A stretch of 64,000 nucleotides of DNA from Streptococcus caballi DSM 19004 (GTDB lineage: Bacteria; Bacillota; Bacilli; Lactobacillales; Streptococcaceae): contig NZ_KB904107.1 of NCBI RefSeq assembly GCF_000379985.1, positions 1 to 64,000 on the forward strand, in the 5' to 3' direction. The notes under the pieces are model-generated. The model was not told the origin of the DNA and did no database searches. It was given only the letters and a program-made list of their open reading frames with translations. The translations under genes and the position numbers were made by a program. How positions within the stretch are numbered: position 1 is the first letter of the stretch; every line of letters starts with the position of its first letter. Of this stretch, positions 42,581-52,255 are shown in pieces.

Positions 42581-43674
42581 TGTTTCGCCTTTTTAAGAAT
42601 TATAACTTGCTTTATTATTTGGCTTTGATTTTTATGGCCTATCCCATTGCTGGAGCTCTTTTTCTGGGTTATCCTCTATGGACTTTAGTGCCAACAGCTC
42701 TCTTTGCTTTTTCCTATGTCGTTCTCGTGAGAATTTCAAAGACTTACCACAAGATAATTGCGGTTCTTTGGCTTTATTCTCTAGCTTACACGGTCTACAT
42801 GTCGTGTGTTTATGATGGTGGATTCGCCTGGTTCTTCTTTTTTCACAGCAATCTTTTGGTTTGGCGTTTTCGAGATAAGGTTAGATCCTATCGAGCACTC
42901 AGCTATTTTCTAGCTCTATTGATAACGGTTATTGGCGGGGAGATACGAGCTACTAGCTTTATTGAACACGTTATGGTGACCATTGTTCCCATCTTCATTC
43001 TCTTTATGACTTACTCTCAGTATAATCTGCGAGTAGAAGGTGAGATGCAGGATGAACTATATCAGAAAAATGAGACAATCAATCTCTTAGCCGCCGAAAA
43101 TGAGCGCAATCGGATTGGCCGTGATTTGCACGATACGTTAGGGCATACCTTTGCTATGATGACCTTGAAGACGGAGCTGGCGCTGCGGCAATTGGACAAG
43201 GAGAAGTTGGATGCTGTCCGTCAGGAATTGCTAGATCTCAACCAGATTAGTAAAGAGTCCATGAAAAATGTCCGTGAGCTGATTAACAATCTCAAATACC
43301 GCACGGTAGCTGAAGAGTTGGACAATATCGCAGAGATGTTTGCTATGTCAGAGATTGACCTGATGATAGATAATCGGCTGGACTTAGCTGCGCTATCGCC
43401 AGTTATCCAGTCTAGCATGACCATGATTTTGCGCGAATTAGCCACCAATATCATCAAGCATGCTAGAGCCAATCAGTGCCATATCAAACTCTACAGGGGT
43501 GACAAGTTGATTGTTGATGTTAGCGATGATGGCTGTGGGTTTGGCCAGTTGACTGGTGAGGAGCTGCATTCGATAAGGGAACGTTTACAACTGGTCACGG
43601 GAGATGTCATGATTTTATCTAGTCAAGATCCAACCCTTATACGTGTGACTTTAGAAGAAGGAGGCCGACAATGA
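42577..43674 (+). CDS. DesK-like sensor histidine kinase (HisKA_3)
   Basis: A 365-residue kinase. The N-terminal 145 residues are about five transmembrane segments with short loops, so the sensor lies in the membrane. The phosphoacceptor helix is [20 protein letters not shown] with His at 185, and the ATP domain has [16 protein letters not shown] (N box) and [11 protein letters not shown] (G box). DesK-type kinases of this shape respond to membrane fluidity or drugs. It is coupled by overlap to the permease before it and the response regulator behind it. Confidence 0.9.
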   Translation: MMFRLFKNYNLLYYLALIFMAYPIAGALFLGYPLWTLVPTALFAFSYVVLVRISKTYHKIIAVLWLYSLAYTVYMSCVYDGGFAWFFFFHSNLLVWRFRDKVRSYRALSYFLALLITVIGGEIRATSFIEHVMVTIVPIFILFMTYSQYNLRVEGEMQDELYQKNETINLLAAENERNRIGRDLHDTLGHTFAMMTLKTELALRQLDKEKLDAVRQELLDLNQISKESMKNVRELINNLKYRTVAEELDNIAEMFAMSEIDLMIDNRLDLAALSPVIQSSMTMILRELATNIIKHARANQCHIKLYRGDKLIVDVSDDGCGFGQLTGEELHSIRERLQLVTGDVMILSSQDPTLIRVTLEEGGRQ

Positions 43675-44267
43675 AATTACTAGTTGCTGAAGATCAGTCC
43701 ATGCTGCGCGATGCCCTCTGCCAGCTTTTACTCATGGAAGATGATGTGGACAAGGTCTTACAAGCCAAGGATGGATCAGAAGCTATTAGCATTTTACAAA
43801 AAGAAGTGATTGATGTAGCTATCTTAGATATTGAAATGCCAAAGAAAACAGGACTTGATGTTCTAGAATGGGCTAAGAAAAACAGCAATGTCAAAGTTGT
43901 CATGGTCACTACGTTTAAGCGCGTGGGTTATTTTGAGCGTGCTGTCAAAGCTGGTGTTGATGCTTATGTCCTCAAAGACCGCTCTATTTCAGAGCTTATG
44001 TCAACCATCCACAATGTTTTAGCTGGCAAGAAAGAATATTCGCCAGAGCTTATGGAGACTATCATGAATCATGATAATCCTCTGAGTTCGCAGGAGATGA
44101 AGATTTTGCACTTGGTTGCCCTCGGTAAGTCCAGTAAGGAAATTGCGAGTAAACTTTTCCTTTCCAATGGCACTGTCCGTAATTACATGACCTCTATCTT
44201 TAACAAACTAGGTGCTAGCAATCGTGTCGAAGCCATTAAAATTGCTCAAGAACGAGAGTGGCTGTGA
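43671..44267 (+). CDS. NarL/FixJ-family response regulator
   Basis: A 198-residue regulator. The receiver domain has the acidic pair ED (residues 7-8), phosphorylated Asp at 53 (AILDIEMP), Thr in MVTTFKR and Lys in YVLKDRS. The LuxR-type helix-turn-helix near the end reads [20 protein letters not shown]. It should be phosphorylated by the kinase encoded just upstream, and by analogy with DesR and YvfU control the ABC genes of its own operon. Confidence 0.92.
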   Translation: MKLLVAEDQSMLRDALCQLLLMEDDVDKVLQAKDGSEAISILQKEVIDVAILDIEMPKKTGLDVLEWAKKNSNVKVVMVTTFKRVGYFERAVKAGVDAYVLKDRSISELMSTIHNVLAGKKEYSPELMETIMNHDNPLSSQEMKILHLVALGKSSKEIASKLFLSNGTVRNYMTSIFNKLGASNRVEAIKIAQEREWL

Positions 44268-44386
44268 TGCAGCATAAAAATTTACAGAATGAATATAATA
44301 GTCCTATAGCTACTGGAAATTTTGCTATTTCTTTGACTCTAGGACTTTTTAGTTTGACATCTTGTGTCATGATTTTTATGTGGTGA
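44267..44386 (+). CDS. Tiny single-pass membrane peptide, coupled to the response regulator
   Basis: A 39-codon frame whose ATG overlaps the stop TGA of the response regulator (TGATG). It begins [20 protein letters not shown] and continues with a hydrophobic helix of about 18 residues (ISLTLGLFSLTSCVMIF), ending MW. The tight overlap argues for translation by restart. I do not know the family; small membrane peptides at the end of two-component/ABC operons can modulate the kinase or transporter, which is inference. The following 250 bp hold no other gene. Confidence 0.5.
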   Translation: MQHKNLQNEYNSPIATGNFAISLTLGLFSLTSCVMIFMW

Positions 44387-44581
44387 TAGGTTGATGCGGT
44401 TTGTATAGCCTTGTTTCCAGTTAGCAATGGTATTGTGCGATTTATAGGGGATTTATCTTGAGTTCAGCTAGCCTAAGCGATAAGTGACTAAAATCTGTCT
44501 AACCTATCTTGTTCCTAAAAGAATACTAGCCTGAACAAGTTGAAACCAACCTCTGTCGTTTTGATTTTAAAAGAGCAGTAT

Positions 44582-44610
44582 TTTACAAACTCAGGCTGTC
44601 ATATTATAAT
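44582..44610 (+). promoter_or_regulatory. Promoter of the AbrB-DUF998 gene
   Basis: -35 TTTACA (44582-44587), 17-bp spacer, -10 TATAAT (44605-44610), 25 bp before the TTG start. Confidence 0.75.
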
Positions 44611-44634
44611 AAACAAGTAGAAAGTGAGGTTTTT

Positions 44635-45795
44635 TTGAAGGAAAAAAGAAATCAGCTTTACCTGCCTGATGATGTGGTAGAGCAGTTAGAATTAGTATCA
44701 GGCCAGCCTATTCAGGCAATTTTAGATAGCAACCATTTGGTTATTCAAAAGCAGGCGGAGCGCTCGATAAGAGATCTTCCCAGTTGGATTATGTTTTTGG
44801 CAACAGCCCTATCTGCGCTGATCTTTTTTATTATTGTTAGTGCCCAGAAAATAAAGCAGGTGCCCTTAACTGGGGATTATTCGATTACAGCCTTTCTCTT
44901 GACGTTGGGTGCAGGTGTTGGCTTGCTTTTTTTCACGATTCACTTTATTTTAAATCGGGCAAATTTTCTGGGAGATTTAAAAGGCCGTGTTTTTTGGCGG
45001 ATATTGCCAGTCGTTGTGGCTTCGTTTGCGGTTATCATTGTTTTGGGGCTCTTGGGTTTTGCCTGGCTTTTGGGACAATTATTTGCGGGAGCTTCCTTTG
45101 ACCAATTCACCTCGACCGTTTTATTTGCGGTTATGACCTATGCGGTCATCGTGGTTTTTAGTCAATTGGCCAAGTCTATTAAATCCAGTTGGTTGACCAG
45201 CCTCTTCACTGTAATAATGATGAGCGGCGTCTTGATTGCCATGGCGACTAATAGCAGCAGGCGCTGGTGGCAGGTTAACCTCAGCTTTTTAGGGACCCAG
45301 CGGGCGCGTGATAGTTGGCAGTTCAATATTACACTAATGTTGTCAGCTCTTATTTTGATAGCCTTGGTGGACTACCTCTTTGTGGCACTCAGTCAACGTT
45401 ATGGCAAATCATGGCGGCTAATTGTTCTACGGGTATTGTTGACTCTATTGGGACTCGATTTAGGCGCGGTGGGTTATTTTCCCAATGATGCTAGCTCGCA
45501 TGCCATTCATACTGATATGGCGGGTTACTTAGTCTATATTATCATTGCCTTGATTGTCGGGGTTAGATGGCTACTCCCCAATATCACCAAGGACTTTATG
45601 ATTACCTCTTATGTCATTGGTGGTGCCTTGGTTCTTTTGGAAATCGCCTTTCAGGTCATTCACTACTTGTCACTGACAGCTTTTGAAATGTCAGCCTTTC
45701 TCCTTGCTTTTACTTGGCTAGTTTTACTCCTCAATCGTTTGGAAGCTCTGATTACTCCAGAAAAACGAGTCGTTTATTTACAATTGGAAGACTAG
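44635..45795 (+). CDS. Membrane protein with AbrB-like head and DUF998-like membrane domain
   Basis: A 386-residue protein from a TTG start (GTGAGG about 6 nt upstream). Residues 1-43 (KRNQLYLPDDVVEQLELVSG, then SNHLVIQKQ) look like a SpoVT/AbrB swapped-hairpin DNA-binding unit. About 50-375 are ten or so transmembrane helices of the DUF998/DUF2207-like kind with few charged residues. Such AbrB-membrane fusions occur in streptococci and lactobacilli, but I know no function. The head may bind DNA at the membrane or only dimerise. An 11-bp inverted repeat (CTTATTATTTC / GAAATAATAAG, 45801-45845) follows the stop. Confidence 0.7.
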   Translation: MKEKRNQLYLPDDVVEQLELVSGQPIQAILDSNHLVIQKQAERSIRDLPSWIMFLATALSALIFFIIVSAQKIKQVPLTGDYSITAFLLTLGAGVGLLFFTIHFILNRANFLGDLKGRVFWRILPVVVASFAVIIVLGLLGFAWLLGQLFAGASFDQFTSTVLFAVMTYAVIVVFSQLAKSIKSSWLTSLFTVIMMSGVLIAMATNSSRRWWQVNLSFLGTQRARDSWQFNITLMLSALILIALVDYLFVALSQRYGKSWRLIVLRVLLTLLGLDLGAVGYFPNDASSHAIHTDMAGYLVYIIIALIVGVRWLLPNITKDFMITSYVIGGALVLLEIAFQVIHYLSLTAFEMSAFLLAFTWLVLLLNRLEALITPEKRVVYLQLED

Positions 45796-45800
45796 ATTTC

Positions 45801-45845
45801 CTTATTATTTCTGTCTGAAAGGTAAAAATATTCGGAAATAATAAG
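45801..45845 (+). terminator. Hairpin after the AbrB-DUF998 gene
   Basis: CTTATTATTTC and GAAATAATAAG form a perfect 11-bp stem with a 23-nt loop. There is no T run on the plus strand, so termination is uncertain. Confidence 0.45.
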
Positions 45846-45864
45846 AAAAAATTGGTATAAGGGC

Positions 45865-45892
45865 TTGACATTTATCATTCTTGTAGTAGAAT
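45865..45892 (+). promoter_or_regulatory. trp operon promoter
   Basis: Perfect -35 TTGACA (45865-45870), 16-bp spacer, -10 TAGAAT (45887-45892), upstream of the T-box leader. Confidence 0.75.
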
Positions 45893-45899
45893 GTAGATA

Positions 45900-46152
45900 T
45901 CAGAAAGTAGCAAGGATTTGTTTTCAGAGAGCTTGTGGTTACTGTGAACAAGTAGCAGGTAGTTGTGAAAATTGGGCTGATGAGATAAAACGAAGATAAA
46001 ACATAGTCTTCAGGTGCGCACCCCTTATCGTGCAACTCCTTGTTAGAGGAGATAGAGATTACGGGAGTAGATTATACAATCCGTAAATTGAGGTGGCACC
46101 GCGCTAGATTTGACTAACGTCCTCACACAGATTTTTCTGTGTGAGGTTTTTT
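45900..46152 (+). promoter_or_regulatory. Tryptophan T-box riboswitch, complete unit
   Basis: Stem I shows the canonical pieces: loop-E AGTAGC, AG bulge AGAGAGC, distal loop with GGTTACTGTGAAC, and the specifier side AAAATTGGGCTGATGAG, where TGG (45973-45975) is the tryptophan codon. The T-box is GAGGTGGCACCGCG (46090-46103). The terminator is CTCACACAG / CTGTGTGAG (46122-46146) followed by six T. Uncharged tRNA-Trp should stabilise the antiterminator and open the trp operon. Confidence 0.9.
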
Positions 46153-46202
46153 GTTTTTATGACTAATGAGAATTCTAAATCATAGGAATTCTGGACGGCA
46201 CT

Positions 46203-46334
46203 CCTTATCGTGCAACTTCTTGTTAGAGGAGATAGAGATTGCGGAAGTAGACTATACAAATCCGTGAATTGAGGTGGCACCGCGCTAGATTGACTAACGC
46301 CCTCGCACAGTGTTTTTGCTGTGCGAGGGTTTTG
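46203..46334 (+). promoter_or_regulatory. Second, partial Trp T-box unit without stem I
   Basis: A 118-bp direct repeat of the first leader's 3' half (46023-46140) with a period of exactly 180 bp and about 10 substitutions. It has its own T-box GAGGTGGCACCGCG (46271-46284) and its own terminator CCTCGCACAG / CTGTGCGAGG (46301-46328) with T run. Only about 50 nt separate it from terminator 1, so there is no room for a stem I or specifier codon. It could respond to tRNA ends without codon reading, or share stem I of unit 1. Confidence 0.85.
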
Positions 46335-46364
46335 TTTTCTGGAAAGGAAGTAGGAGAGAAGCCC

Positions 46365-46649
46365 ATGAGAAATTTAACTCAAGTTAGAAGAGATATTGAT
46401 GACTGCGATAGTCAGCTTATTCGCCTTCTAGCGAAAAGACAAACTTTGGTTGAAGAAGCTGGATGGCTAAAACCTAAAAATGATGAACAGGCGATCCAAG
46501 CATCTGACCGAGTAGCTCAAATTCTTGAGAGATGCCGTCAACAAGCTGTTGATGTGGGTTTATCACCCGACGTTGCAGAGGCAATCTGGCGAGCTATGAT
46601 TGATGCCTTCATTACTTTGGAAAGAAGAGCAAATAATGGTAATGATTAG
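46365..46649 (+). CDS. Chorismate mutase-like protein (AroQ type II)
   Basis: A 94-residue all-helical protein of the AroQ family, MRNLTQVRRDIDDCDSQLIR with the active-site Arg/Asp in RRDID and the later RLLAKRQTLVEEA, ASDRVAQILERCRQQA and EAIWRAMIDAFITLE helices. AroQ converts chorismate to prephenate; relatives of PchB type cleave isochorismate. Being first gene behind the Trp T-box and 19 nt before trpE is unexpected because chorismate mutase competes with anthranilate synthase for chorismate. RBS AGGAGAG is 7 nt upstream. Activity and direction of use need testing; a regulatory, inactive member is also possible. Confidence 0.8.
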   Translation: MRNLTQVRRDIDDCDSQLIRLLAKRQTLVEEAGWLKPKNDEQAIQASDRVAQILERCRQQAVDVGLSPDVAEAIWRAMIDAFITLERRANNGND

Positions 46650-46668
46650 TAAATAGAAAGAGGCTTTT

Positions 46669-48024
46669 ATGCAAAAGATTTTAAATGCAGATACCTTGAC
46701 ACCGATTTCGGCTTACATGCGTGTGCGGGGCAATCACAAGGTTATCTTGGAGTCCATTCCCCGTGATCGTGAGAATGCCCGCTTCTCTATCATTGCTTAT
46801 AACCCCGTCTTTGAGGTTAAGTATCAGAATGGCACTCTTTATGAAAATGGCAGAGCTATTGAGGCTGATCCACTGGACTACATGAGTCAGCTGACGGTCA
46901 AACAGCATTCCTCGGATTTGCCCTTTGCTGGTGGCGCTATTGGCTTTGTTGGCTATGATATGGTTGGTCTTTATGAGGATATCGGTCAGATTCCAGAAGA
47001 TACGATTGGCACACCTGATTTGCATTTCTTTATTTATGAGTCTTATCTGATTTTTGATCATAAAAAAGAAAAGATTTTCGTTGTTGAAGACAGTATCTAC
47101 AGTAAGCGCAGCAATGATGCTGTCAGACAGTCTTTGGCAAAGGTTATTAGCGATTTGCAAAGACAGGCGGTCAATGAATTTAGCCCTCAGGATTTGGAAA
47201 GTCTTACCTTTAAAAATCATCTAGAGCAGGCTGAGTTTGAAGAGATGGTCACCAAGGCTAAGGAACTCATTCGTCAGGGAGACATGTTCCAGTGTGTCCT
47301 TAGTCAACGATTTTCAAGTGATTTTTCAGGTGATCCGCTAGACTATTATCGCAATCTACGTGTGACTAATCCCTCTAATTACCTCTATTTTTATGATTTT
47401 GAAGACTATCAAATCATCGGTGCTAGTCCAGAGAGTCTGGTTTCTGTTAAAGATAGTATCGTGACTACTAATCCTATTGCAGGGACGCGCCCGCGAGGTA
47501 AGAGTGATGAAGAGGATTCCAAGTTAGCTGATGACTTGCTTCAAGATGTCAAGGAAACCGCTGAGCATCGCATGCTGGTTGATTTGGGCCGCAATGATAT
47601 TGGCAAGATTGCTAAAAATGGTAGTGTTCGCCTGACAAAATACATGGAAGTGGAATTCTTCCGCTATGTCATGCACTTGACTAGCGTAGTGAAAGCTGAG
47701 CTGCTAGATGAGCTTAGCGCTATGGATGCCCTTAAGTCAACCTTACCAGCTGGAACAGTATCAGGAGCCCCTAAAATTCGGGCTATGAAACGCATTTATG
47801 AGCTGGAAAAAGAAAAACGTGGTATCTATGCGGGAGCTATCGGTTACCTGTCAGCTAGTGGTGATATGGACTTTGCCATTGCCATTCGTACCATGATTCT
47901 CAAAAATAATAAGGCTTATGTGCAGGCAGGAGCAGGGATTGTCTATGACAGCCTTCCTGAAAATGAATTTTACGAAACCATTAACAAGGCCAAGGCCATG
48001 ACGAGAATAGGAGATGCCAGATGA
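46669..48024 (+). CDS. trpE: Anthranilate synthase component I
   Basis: A 451-residue enzyme that, with TrpG, makes anthranilate from chorismate and glutamine. The C-terminal chorismate-binding domain is intact (MFQCVLSQRFSSDFSGDPLD, NPIAGTRPRGKSDEEDSKLA, DLGRNDIGKIAKNGS, LPAGTVSGAPKIRAMKRIYE, AGAIGYLSASGDMDFAIAIR). The N-terminal feedback region contains LLESxP-like ILESIPRDRENARFSII, where tryptophan usually binds. Overlaps trpG by 4 bp. Confidence 0.96.
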   Translation: MQKILNADTLTPISAYMRVRGNHKVILESIPRDRENARFSIIAYNPVFEVKYQNGTLYENGRAIEADPLDYMSQLTVKQHSSDLPFAGGAIGFVGYDMVGLYEDIGQIPEDTIGTPDLHFFIYESYLIFDHKKEKIFVVEDSIYSKRSNDAVRQSLAKVISDLQRQAVNEFSPQDLESLTFKNHLEQAEFEEMVTKAKELIRQGDMFQCVLSQRFSSDFSGDPLDYYRNLRVTNPSNYLYFYDFEDYQIIGASPESLVSVKDSIVTTNPIAGTRPRGKSDEEDSKLADDLLQDVKETAEHRMLVDLGRNDIGKIAKNGSVRLTKYMEVEFFRYVMHLTSVVKAELLDELSAMDALKSTLPAGTVSGAPKIRAMKRIYELEKEKRGIYAGAIGYLSASGDMDFAIAIRTMILKNNKAYVQAGAGIVYDSLPENEFYETINKAKAMTRIGDAR

Positions 48025-48587
48025 TTTTATTGATTGATAATTATGATTCCTTCACCTACAACCTAGCCCAGTACTTGGGGACTTTTACGGAGGTTGAAGT
48101 GCTTCGTAATGATGCTGACGCACTTCACGAGAAAGCCCATCAAGCAGATGCCCTAGTCTTTTCACCAGGACCAGGTTGGCCAGCTGACGCGGGTAAAATG
48201 GAAGCCCTCATTCAAGATTTTGCAGGCAAAAAACCAATTCTGGGTATTTGTCTGGGACATCAAGCTATTGCTGAAAGCTTCGGTGGTAAACTGGGGCTAG
48301 CCAGGCAAGTCATGCATGGCAAGCAAAGCCAAATTATCCTACAAGCTGAGTCGCCTATTTTTAAGGGAATTGCCAGAGAGGTCCCCATCATGCGTTACCA
48401 CTCCATCGTCGTTGAGGAGATGCCAGCAGACTTTGAAGTGACAGCTATTACGACAGATGATCAGGAAATCATGGCGATTCAACACAAGAGCCTGCCCATC
48501 TATGGGTTACAATATCACCCTGAAAGTATCGGTTCACCAGATGGTTTAAAGATGATTGAAAATTTTGTTGGGCTAGTCACTCAATAG
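48021..48587 (+). CDS. trpG: Anthranilate synthase component II (glutamine amidotransferase)
   Basis: A 188-residue class I amidotransferase supplying ammonia to TrpE. The oxyanion and nucleophile motif GICLGHQAIAESFGG (Cys at about residue 79) and the His-Glu of YGLQYHPESIGSPDG near 168-170 complete the catalytic triad. The PGPG loop is SPGPGWPADAGKME. Overlap with trpE indicates coupled synthesis of the two subunits. Confidence 0.95.
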   Translation: MILLIDNYDSFTYNLAQYLGTFTEVEVLRNDADALHEKAHQADALVFSPGPGWPADAGKMEALIQDFAGKKPILGICLGHQAIAESFGGKLGLARQVMHGKQSQIILQAESPIFKGIAREVPIMRYHSIVVEEMPADFEVTAITTDDQEIMAIQHKSLPIYGLQYHPESIGSPDGLKMIENFVGLVTQ

Positions 48588-48710
48588 TTTAGTCCAGCAA
48601 GGACAGATCTAAAAAGATTAGGAGAGATCTTGTCGCAAGCTTGCAGGAGTCAAAAAACTGGGAATTTATCTTGCTATCAGGCTGGAAAGAATCAAGAAAG
48701 AGGGAAAATG

Positions 48711-49715
48711 ATGAAAGAAATTTTGACACAAATTGCCAACCGCAAGGATTTGTCTGAAGAGCAGGTTGAAGACCTGTTTGATAAAATCTTACAAAACGAA
48801 GTCTCGGAAAGTCAGATTGCTGCCTTTCTCATGGGATTAAAAACCAAGGGAGAGACAGCTGCTGAAATTACGGGAATTGTCCGTGCCCTTAAAAAGCATG
48901 CGACGGAGTTGCCTCAGCCCTTTGATGATGCCATGTGTAACTGCGGTACAGGCGGTGACCAATCTTATAGTTTTAACATTTCTACGACTGCCTGCTTTGT
49001 TCTAGCTGCTGGAGGCGTACGAATGGCCAAGGCTGGTAATCGCTCGGTATCCTCAAAATCAGGCTCTGCTGATGTTTTAGAAGCCTTGGGAATCAATATT
49101 GCAGCGACCCCTGAAACCCTGTCAAAAGCCTTGAAGGAAGTCGGTTTGGCCTTTATTTTTGCCCAAACCATGCACCCAGCCATGCGTTTCATCGGCCCGG
49201 CACGTCAGGCCTTGGGCATCCCAACAATCATGAATTTGGTGGGTCCCCTAGCCAATCCCATTGATTTGGACACTCAGCTCATGGGACTCTATCGTGTAGA
49301 ATTGCAGGAAATCGCTGCTCAAGCCATGCAGAAACTTGGCCGAAAACGTGCTCTTGTTATCACAGGGCCAGATAACATGGATGAGGCTGCGCTCTATGGC
49401 ACTAACACCTATACTCTCTTGGAAGAAGGCAAGATTAGCCAGCATAGCTTTACCTATGAAGACTTGGATATGCCAAAGGTTGAACTGGCAGACATCGTTG
49501 GCGGCGATGCAAAGGAAAATGCCAAGATTTTACTCAACGTTCTCCAAAATGAAGCCAGCCCTTATCTTGAGACGACTGTCCTCAATGCAGGTCTTGGCTT
49601 TTATGCTAATGGCAAAGCTGACAGTATAAAGGATGGTGTGGCTCTAGCTCGTCAGTTACTTGCAGACGGTTCAGCTCTTGCCAAACTCAGACAGCTGCAA
49701 GAGGTACAAGTATGA
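48711..49715 (+). CDS. trpD: Anthranilate phosphoribosyltransferase
   Basis: A 334-residue enzyme that attaches phosphoribose from PRPP to anthranilate. The PRPP loop is CNCGTGGDQSYSFNIST (about residues 77-93), followed by KAGNRSVSSKSGSADVLEAL and MHPAMRFIGPARQALGIPTI, all family hallmarks. The ATG at 48711 with AGAGGG 7 nt upstream gives the normal N-terminus; the ATG just before (48708) is equivalent. About 120 nt separate it from trpG, the largest gap within the operon, without terminator. Confidence 0.95.
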   Translation: MKEILTQIANRKDLSEEQVEDLFDKILQNEVSESQIAAFLMGLKTKGETAAEITGIVRALKKHATELPQPFDDAMCNCGTGGDQSYSFNISTTACFVLAAGGVRMAKAGNRSVSSKSGSADVLEALGINIAATPETLSKALKEVGLAFIFAQTMHPAMRFIGPARQALGIPTIMNLVGPLANPIDLDTQLMGLYRVELQEIAAQAMQKLGRKRALVITGPDNMDEAALYGTNTYTLLEEGKISQHSFTYEDLDMPKVELADIVGGDAKENAKILLNVLQNEASPYLETTVLNAGLGFYANGKADSIKDGVALARQLLADGSALAKLRQLQEVQV

Positions 49716-50479
49716 GCAAAGAATTTTTACCAACCATTTTAGAACAAAAGAAAAAAGAAGTAGCAGAGCTTTTCATGGAAGACCTGCAGCCACTGCGCCA
49801 GACTTATCGCCTCTATGACTTCCTCAAATCCCACGAGGATAAACTTCAGGTTATTTCTGAAGTTAAGAAAGCTAGTCCTAGTCTGGGTGACATTAACCTT
49901 GATGTGGATATTGTGGCGCAGGCAAAAACTTATGAAGAATGTGGGGCTGCCATGATTTCGGTCTTGACAGACCGAGTGTTCTTCAAAGGTGACATTGATT
50001 ACCTGCGTCAGATTTCAAGTGCAGTTGCCATTCCGACCTTGGCTAAGGATTTTATCATTGATGAAAAACAGATTGTTCGCAGCCGCAATGCTGGGGCAAC
50101 GGTGGTTTTACTGATTGTAGCCGCTCTGACAGAAGATCGCCTCAAAGAACTCTATGACTTTGCGACAGGACTTGGTTTAGAGGTTTTGGTCGAAACTCAC
50201 AACCTGCCAGAACTGGAGGTTGCTCACCGCATTGGTGCTGAGATTATCGGTGTCAATAATCGCAACCTGGTCACTTTTAAGACTGACATCAATACCAGCT
50301 TGGAGCTGTCAACGCACTTCAAAGAGAATCCTGTTTACGTTTCAGAGTCGGCAATCTTTACAGCAGAGGATGCGCAGACTGTTGCACCTTATTTCAATGC
50401 TATCTTGGTGGGAACAGCCCTCATGACGGCTAATAACGTAGCAGATAAAATAAAGGAGTTACAGATTGACAAAGGTTAA
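49712..50479 (+). CDS. trpC: Indole-3-glycerol phosphate synthase
   Basis: A 255-residue TIM barrel that closes the indole ring. The signature [15 protein letters not shown] (residues about 46-60; catalytic Lys and Glu), [29 protein letters not shown] and [12 protein letters not shown] are intact. It overlaps trpD by 4 bp and trpF by 14 bp. Confidence 0.95.
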   Translation: MSKEFLPTILEQKKKEVAELFMEDLQPLRQTYRLYDFLKSHEDKLQVISEVKKASPSLGDINLDVDIVAQAKTYEECGAAMISVLTDRVFFKGDIDYLRQISSAVAIPTLAKDFIIDEKQIVRSRNAGATVVLLIVAALTEDRLKELYDFATGLGLEVLVETHNLPELEVAHRIGAEIIGVNNRNLVTFKTDINTSLELSTHFKENPVYVSESAIFTAEDAQTVAPYFNAILVGTALMTANNVADKIKELQIDKG

Positions 50480-51047
50480 GATTTGTGGACTGTCAACGTT
50501 TGAGGCAGTAGAGGCAGCGGTTAAAAGCGGTGCTGATTATATCGGCTTTGTCTTTGCCAAAAGTAAGCGTCAGGTGACTTTAGAGCAGGCAAGTGAACTG
50601 GCAAGGGGTATTCCGGCAAGCACCCAAAAAGTCGGTGTTTTTGTCAGTCCTTCCTTGCAGGAATTGGAGGAAGCTATCGCTGCGGTGCAGCTTGATCTGG
50701 TCCAGATTCACGGAGACTTCGCTGCGGAGATGATAGCAGAGATTTCAGTGCCTGTCATTCGTGCCATCCAAATCAGAGATGACCGAGCCCAAATTGACAG
50801 TACAGCAGATTTTTTGCTCTTTGACGCTCCTGTGGCTGGCAGTGGTCAGCCCTTTGATTGGCAGTTACTAGCGAAGAAGGATATTAAGAAGCCTTGCTTT
50901 ATCGCAGGCGGTCTGACAGCAGAAAATGTGAGAGAAGCGCAAGCCCTTTTTCAGCCCTATGCAGTGGATGTGTCATCTGGCGTAGAAACTGACGGGCATA
51001 AGGACTTAGATAAGATTAGACAATTTATAGAAAGAGTGAAAGCATGA
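50466..51047 (+). CDS. trpF: Phosphoribosylanthranilate isomerase
   Basis: A 193-residue TIM barrel that isomerises phosphoribosylanthranilate. The N-terminal [20 protein letters not shown] with catalytic Cys, [21 protein letters not shown] and the C-terminal [15 protein letters not shown] with catalytic Asp are the family motifs. TTG start at 50466, with AAAGGAG 6 nt upstream. It overlaps trpC upstream and trpB downstream. Confidence 0.94.
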   Translation: MTKVKICGLSTFEAVEAAVKSGADYIGFVFAKSKRQVTLEQASELARGIPASTQKVGVFVSPSLQELEEAIAAVQLDLVQIHGDFAAEMIAEISVPVIRAIQIRDDRAQIDSTADFLLFDAPVAGSGQPFDWQLLAKKDIKKPCFIAGGLTAENVREAQALFQPYAVDVSSGVETDGHKDLDKIRQFIERVKA

Positions 51048-52252
51048 CATATCAACAACCCGATGCTAAAGGATTTTATGGTAATTTTGGTGGGCAATTT
51101 GTCCCAGAAACGCTGATGACAGCAGTTATTGAACTTGATAAGGCTTATCGTGAAGCAAAGGCAGATCCCGCCTTTCAAGCTGAACTAGATGACCTCCTAA
51201 AAAATTATGTTGGTCGTGAAACTCCGCTTTATCACGCTAAGCGTCTGACAGACTATATCGGGGGAGCTCAGATTTATCTTAAACGTGAGGATCTCAATCA
51301 TACAGGGGCGCACAAAATCAACAATGCTCTCGGACAAGTCCTCCTAGCGCGTCGCATGGGTAAGAAAAAAATCATTGCTGAGACAGGGGCAGGTCAGCAC
51401 GGTGTCGCAACGGCGACCGCAGCAGCACTGTTTGACATGGAATGCACTATTTACATGGGTGAAGAAGATGTTAAACGTCAGGCGCTCAATGTTTTTCGTA
51501 TGGAGCTCTTAGGAGCTAAGGTCCATAGTGTAACGGATGGTTCGCGCGTGCTCAAAGATGCAGTCAATGCGGCCTTGCGTGCTTGGGTGGCAGGCATTGA
51601 TGATACTCACTACATCATGGGATCAGCTCTTGGCCCAGCTCCGTTTCCAGAAATTGTCCGTGATTTCCAATCAGTTATCGGAAAAGAAAGCAAACGTCAG
51701 TTTGCTGAAATAACAGGTGGCAAGTTGCCTGATGCGGTCATGGCTTGTATTGGCGGCGGGTCAAATGCTATCGGTATGTTCTACCCATTTGTCAATGATG
51801 AATCAGTAGCTATGTACGGTGCAGAGGCTTCAGGCCTAGGCTTGGATACAGACAAGCATGCAGCGACCTTTGCTAAAGGACGTCCGGGAATTTTGCACGG
51901 TGCTCTTATGGATGTTTTACAAGATGAACACGGTCAGATCATGGAAGCCTTCTCTATTTCGGCAGGCCTTGACTATCCAGGCGTTGGGCCAGAACATTCT
52001 TATTTCAACGAAATTGGTCGTGCGACCTATGATTCCATCACTGATGAAGAAGCCTTGGAAGGCTTCAAGCTCTTGTCTCGATTAGAAGGCATTATTCCAG
52101 CCTTAGAATCTAGCCACGCTATTGCTCTGGCACAGAAGGTTGCAAAAAATATGAGACCGGACCAGTCGCTGATCATCTGCTTGTCAGGCCGTGGTGACAA
52201 GGATGTTATGCAGGTCAAAGAACGTTTTGAAGCAGAAAATAAAGGGGAGTAA
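51044..52252 (+). CDS. trpB: Tryptophan synthase beta chain
   Basis: A 402-residue PLP enzyme that condenses indole with serine. The PLP-binding Lys is in [14 protein letters not shown] (about residue 92), the phosphate loop in [13 protein letters not shown], and the monovalent-cation region follows ([19 protein letters not shown]). Length is normal for TrpB1. Overlaps trpF by 4 bp; trpA begins 3 nt after its stop, matching the alpha2beta2 complex. Confidence 0.96.
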   Translation: MTYQQPDAKGFYGNFGGQFVPETLMTAVIELDKAYREAKADPAFQAELDDLLKNYVGRETPLYHAKRLTDYIGGAQIYLKREDLNHTGAHKINNALGQVLLARRMGKKKIIAETGAGQHGVATATAAALFDMECTIYMGEEDVKRQALNVFRMELLGAKVHSVTDGSRVLKDAVNAALRAWVAGIDDTHYIMGSALGPAPFPEIVRDFQSVIGKESKRQFAEITGGKLPDAVMACIGGGSNAIGMFYPFVNDESVAMYGAEASGLGLDTDKHAATFAKGRPGILHGALMDVLQDEHGQIMEAFSISAGLDYPGVGPEHSYFNEIGRATYDSITDEEALEGFKLLSRLEGIIPALESSHAIALAQKVAKNMRPDQSLIICLSGRGDKDVMQVKERFEAENKGE

Positions 52253-52255
52253 GAC

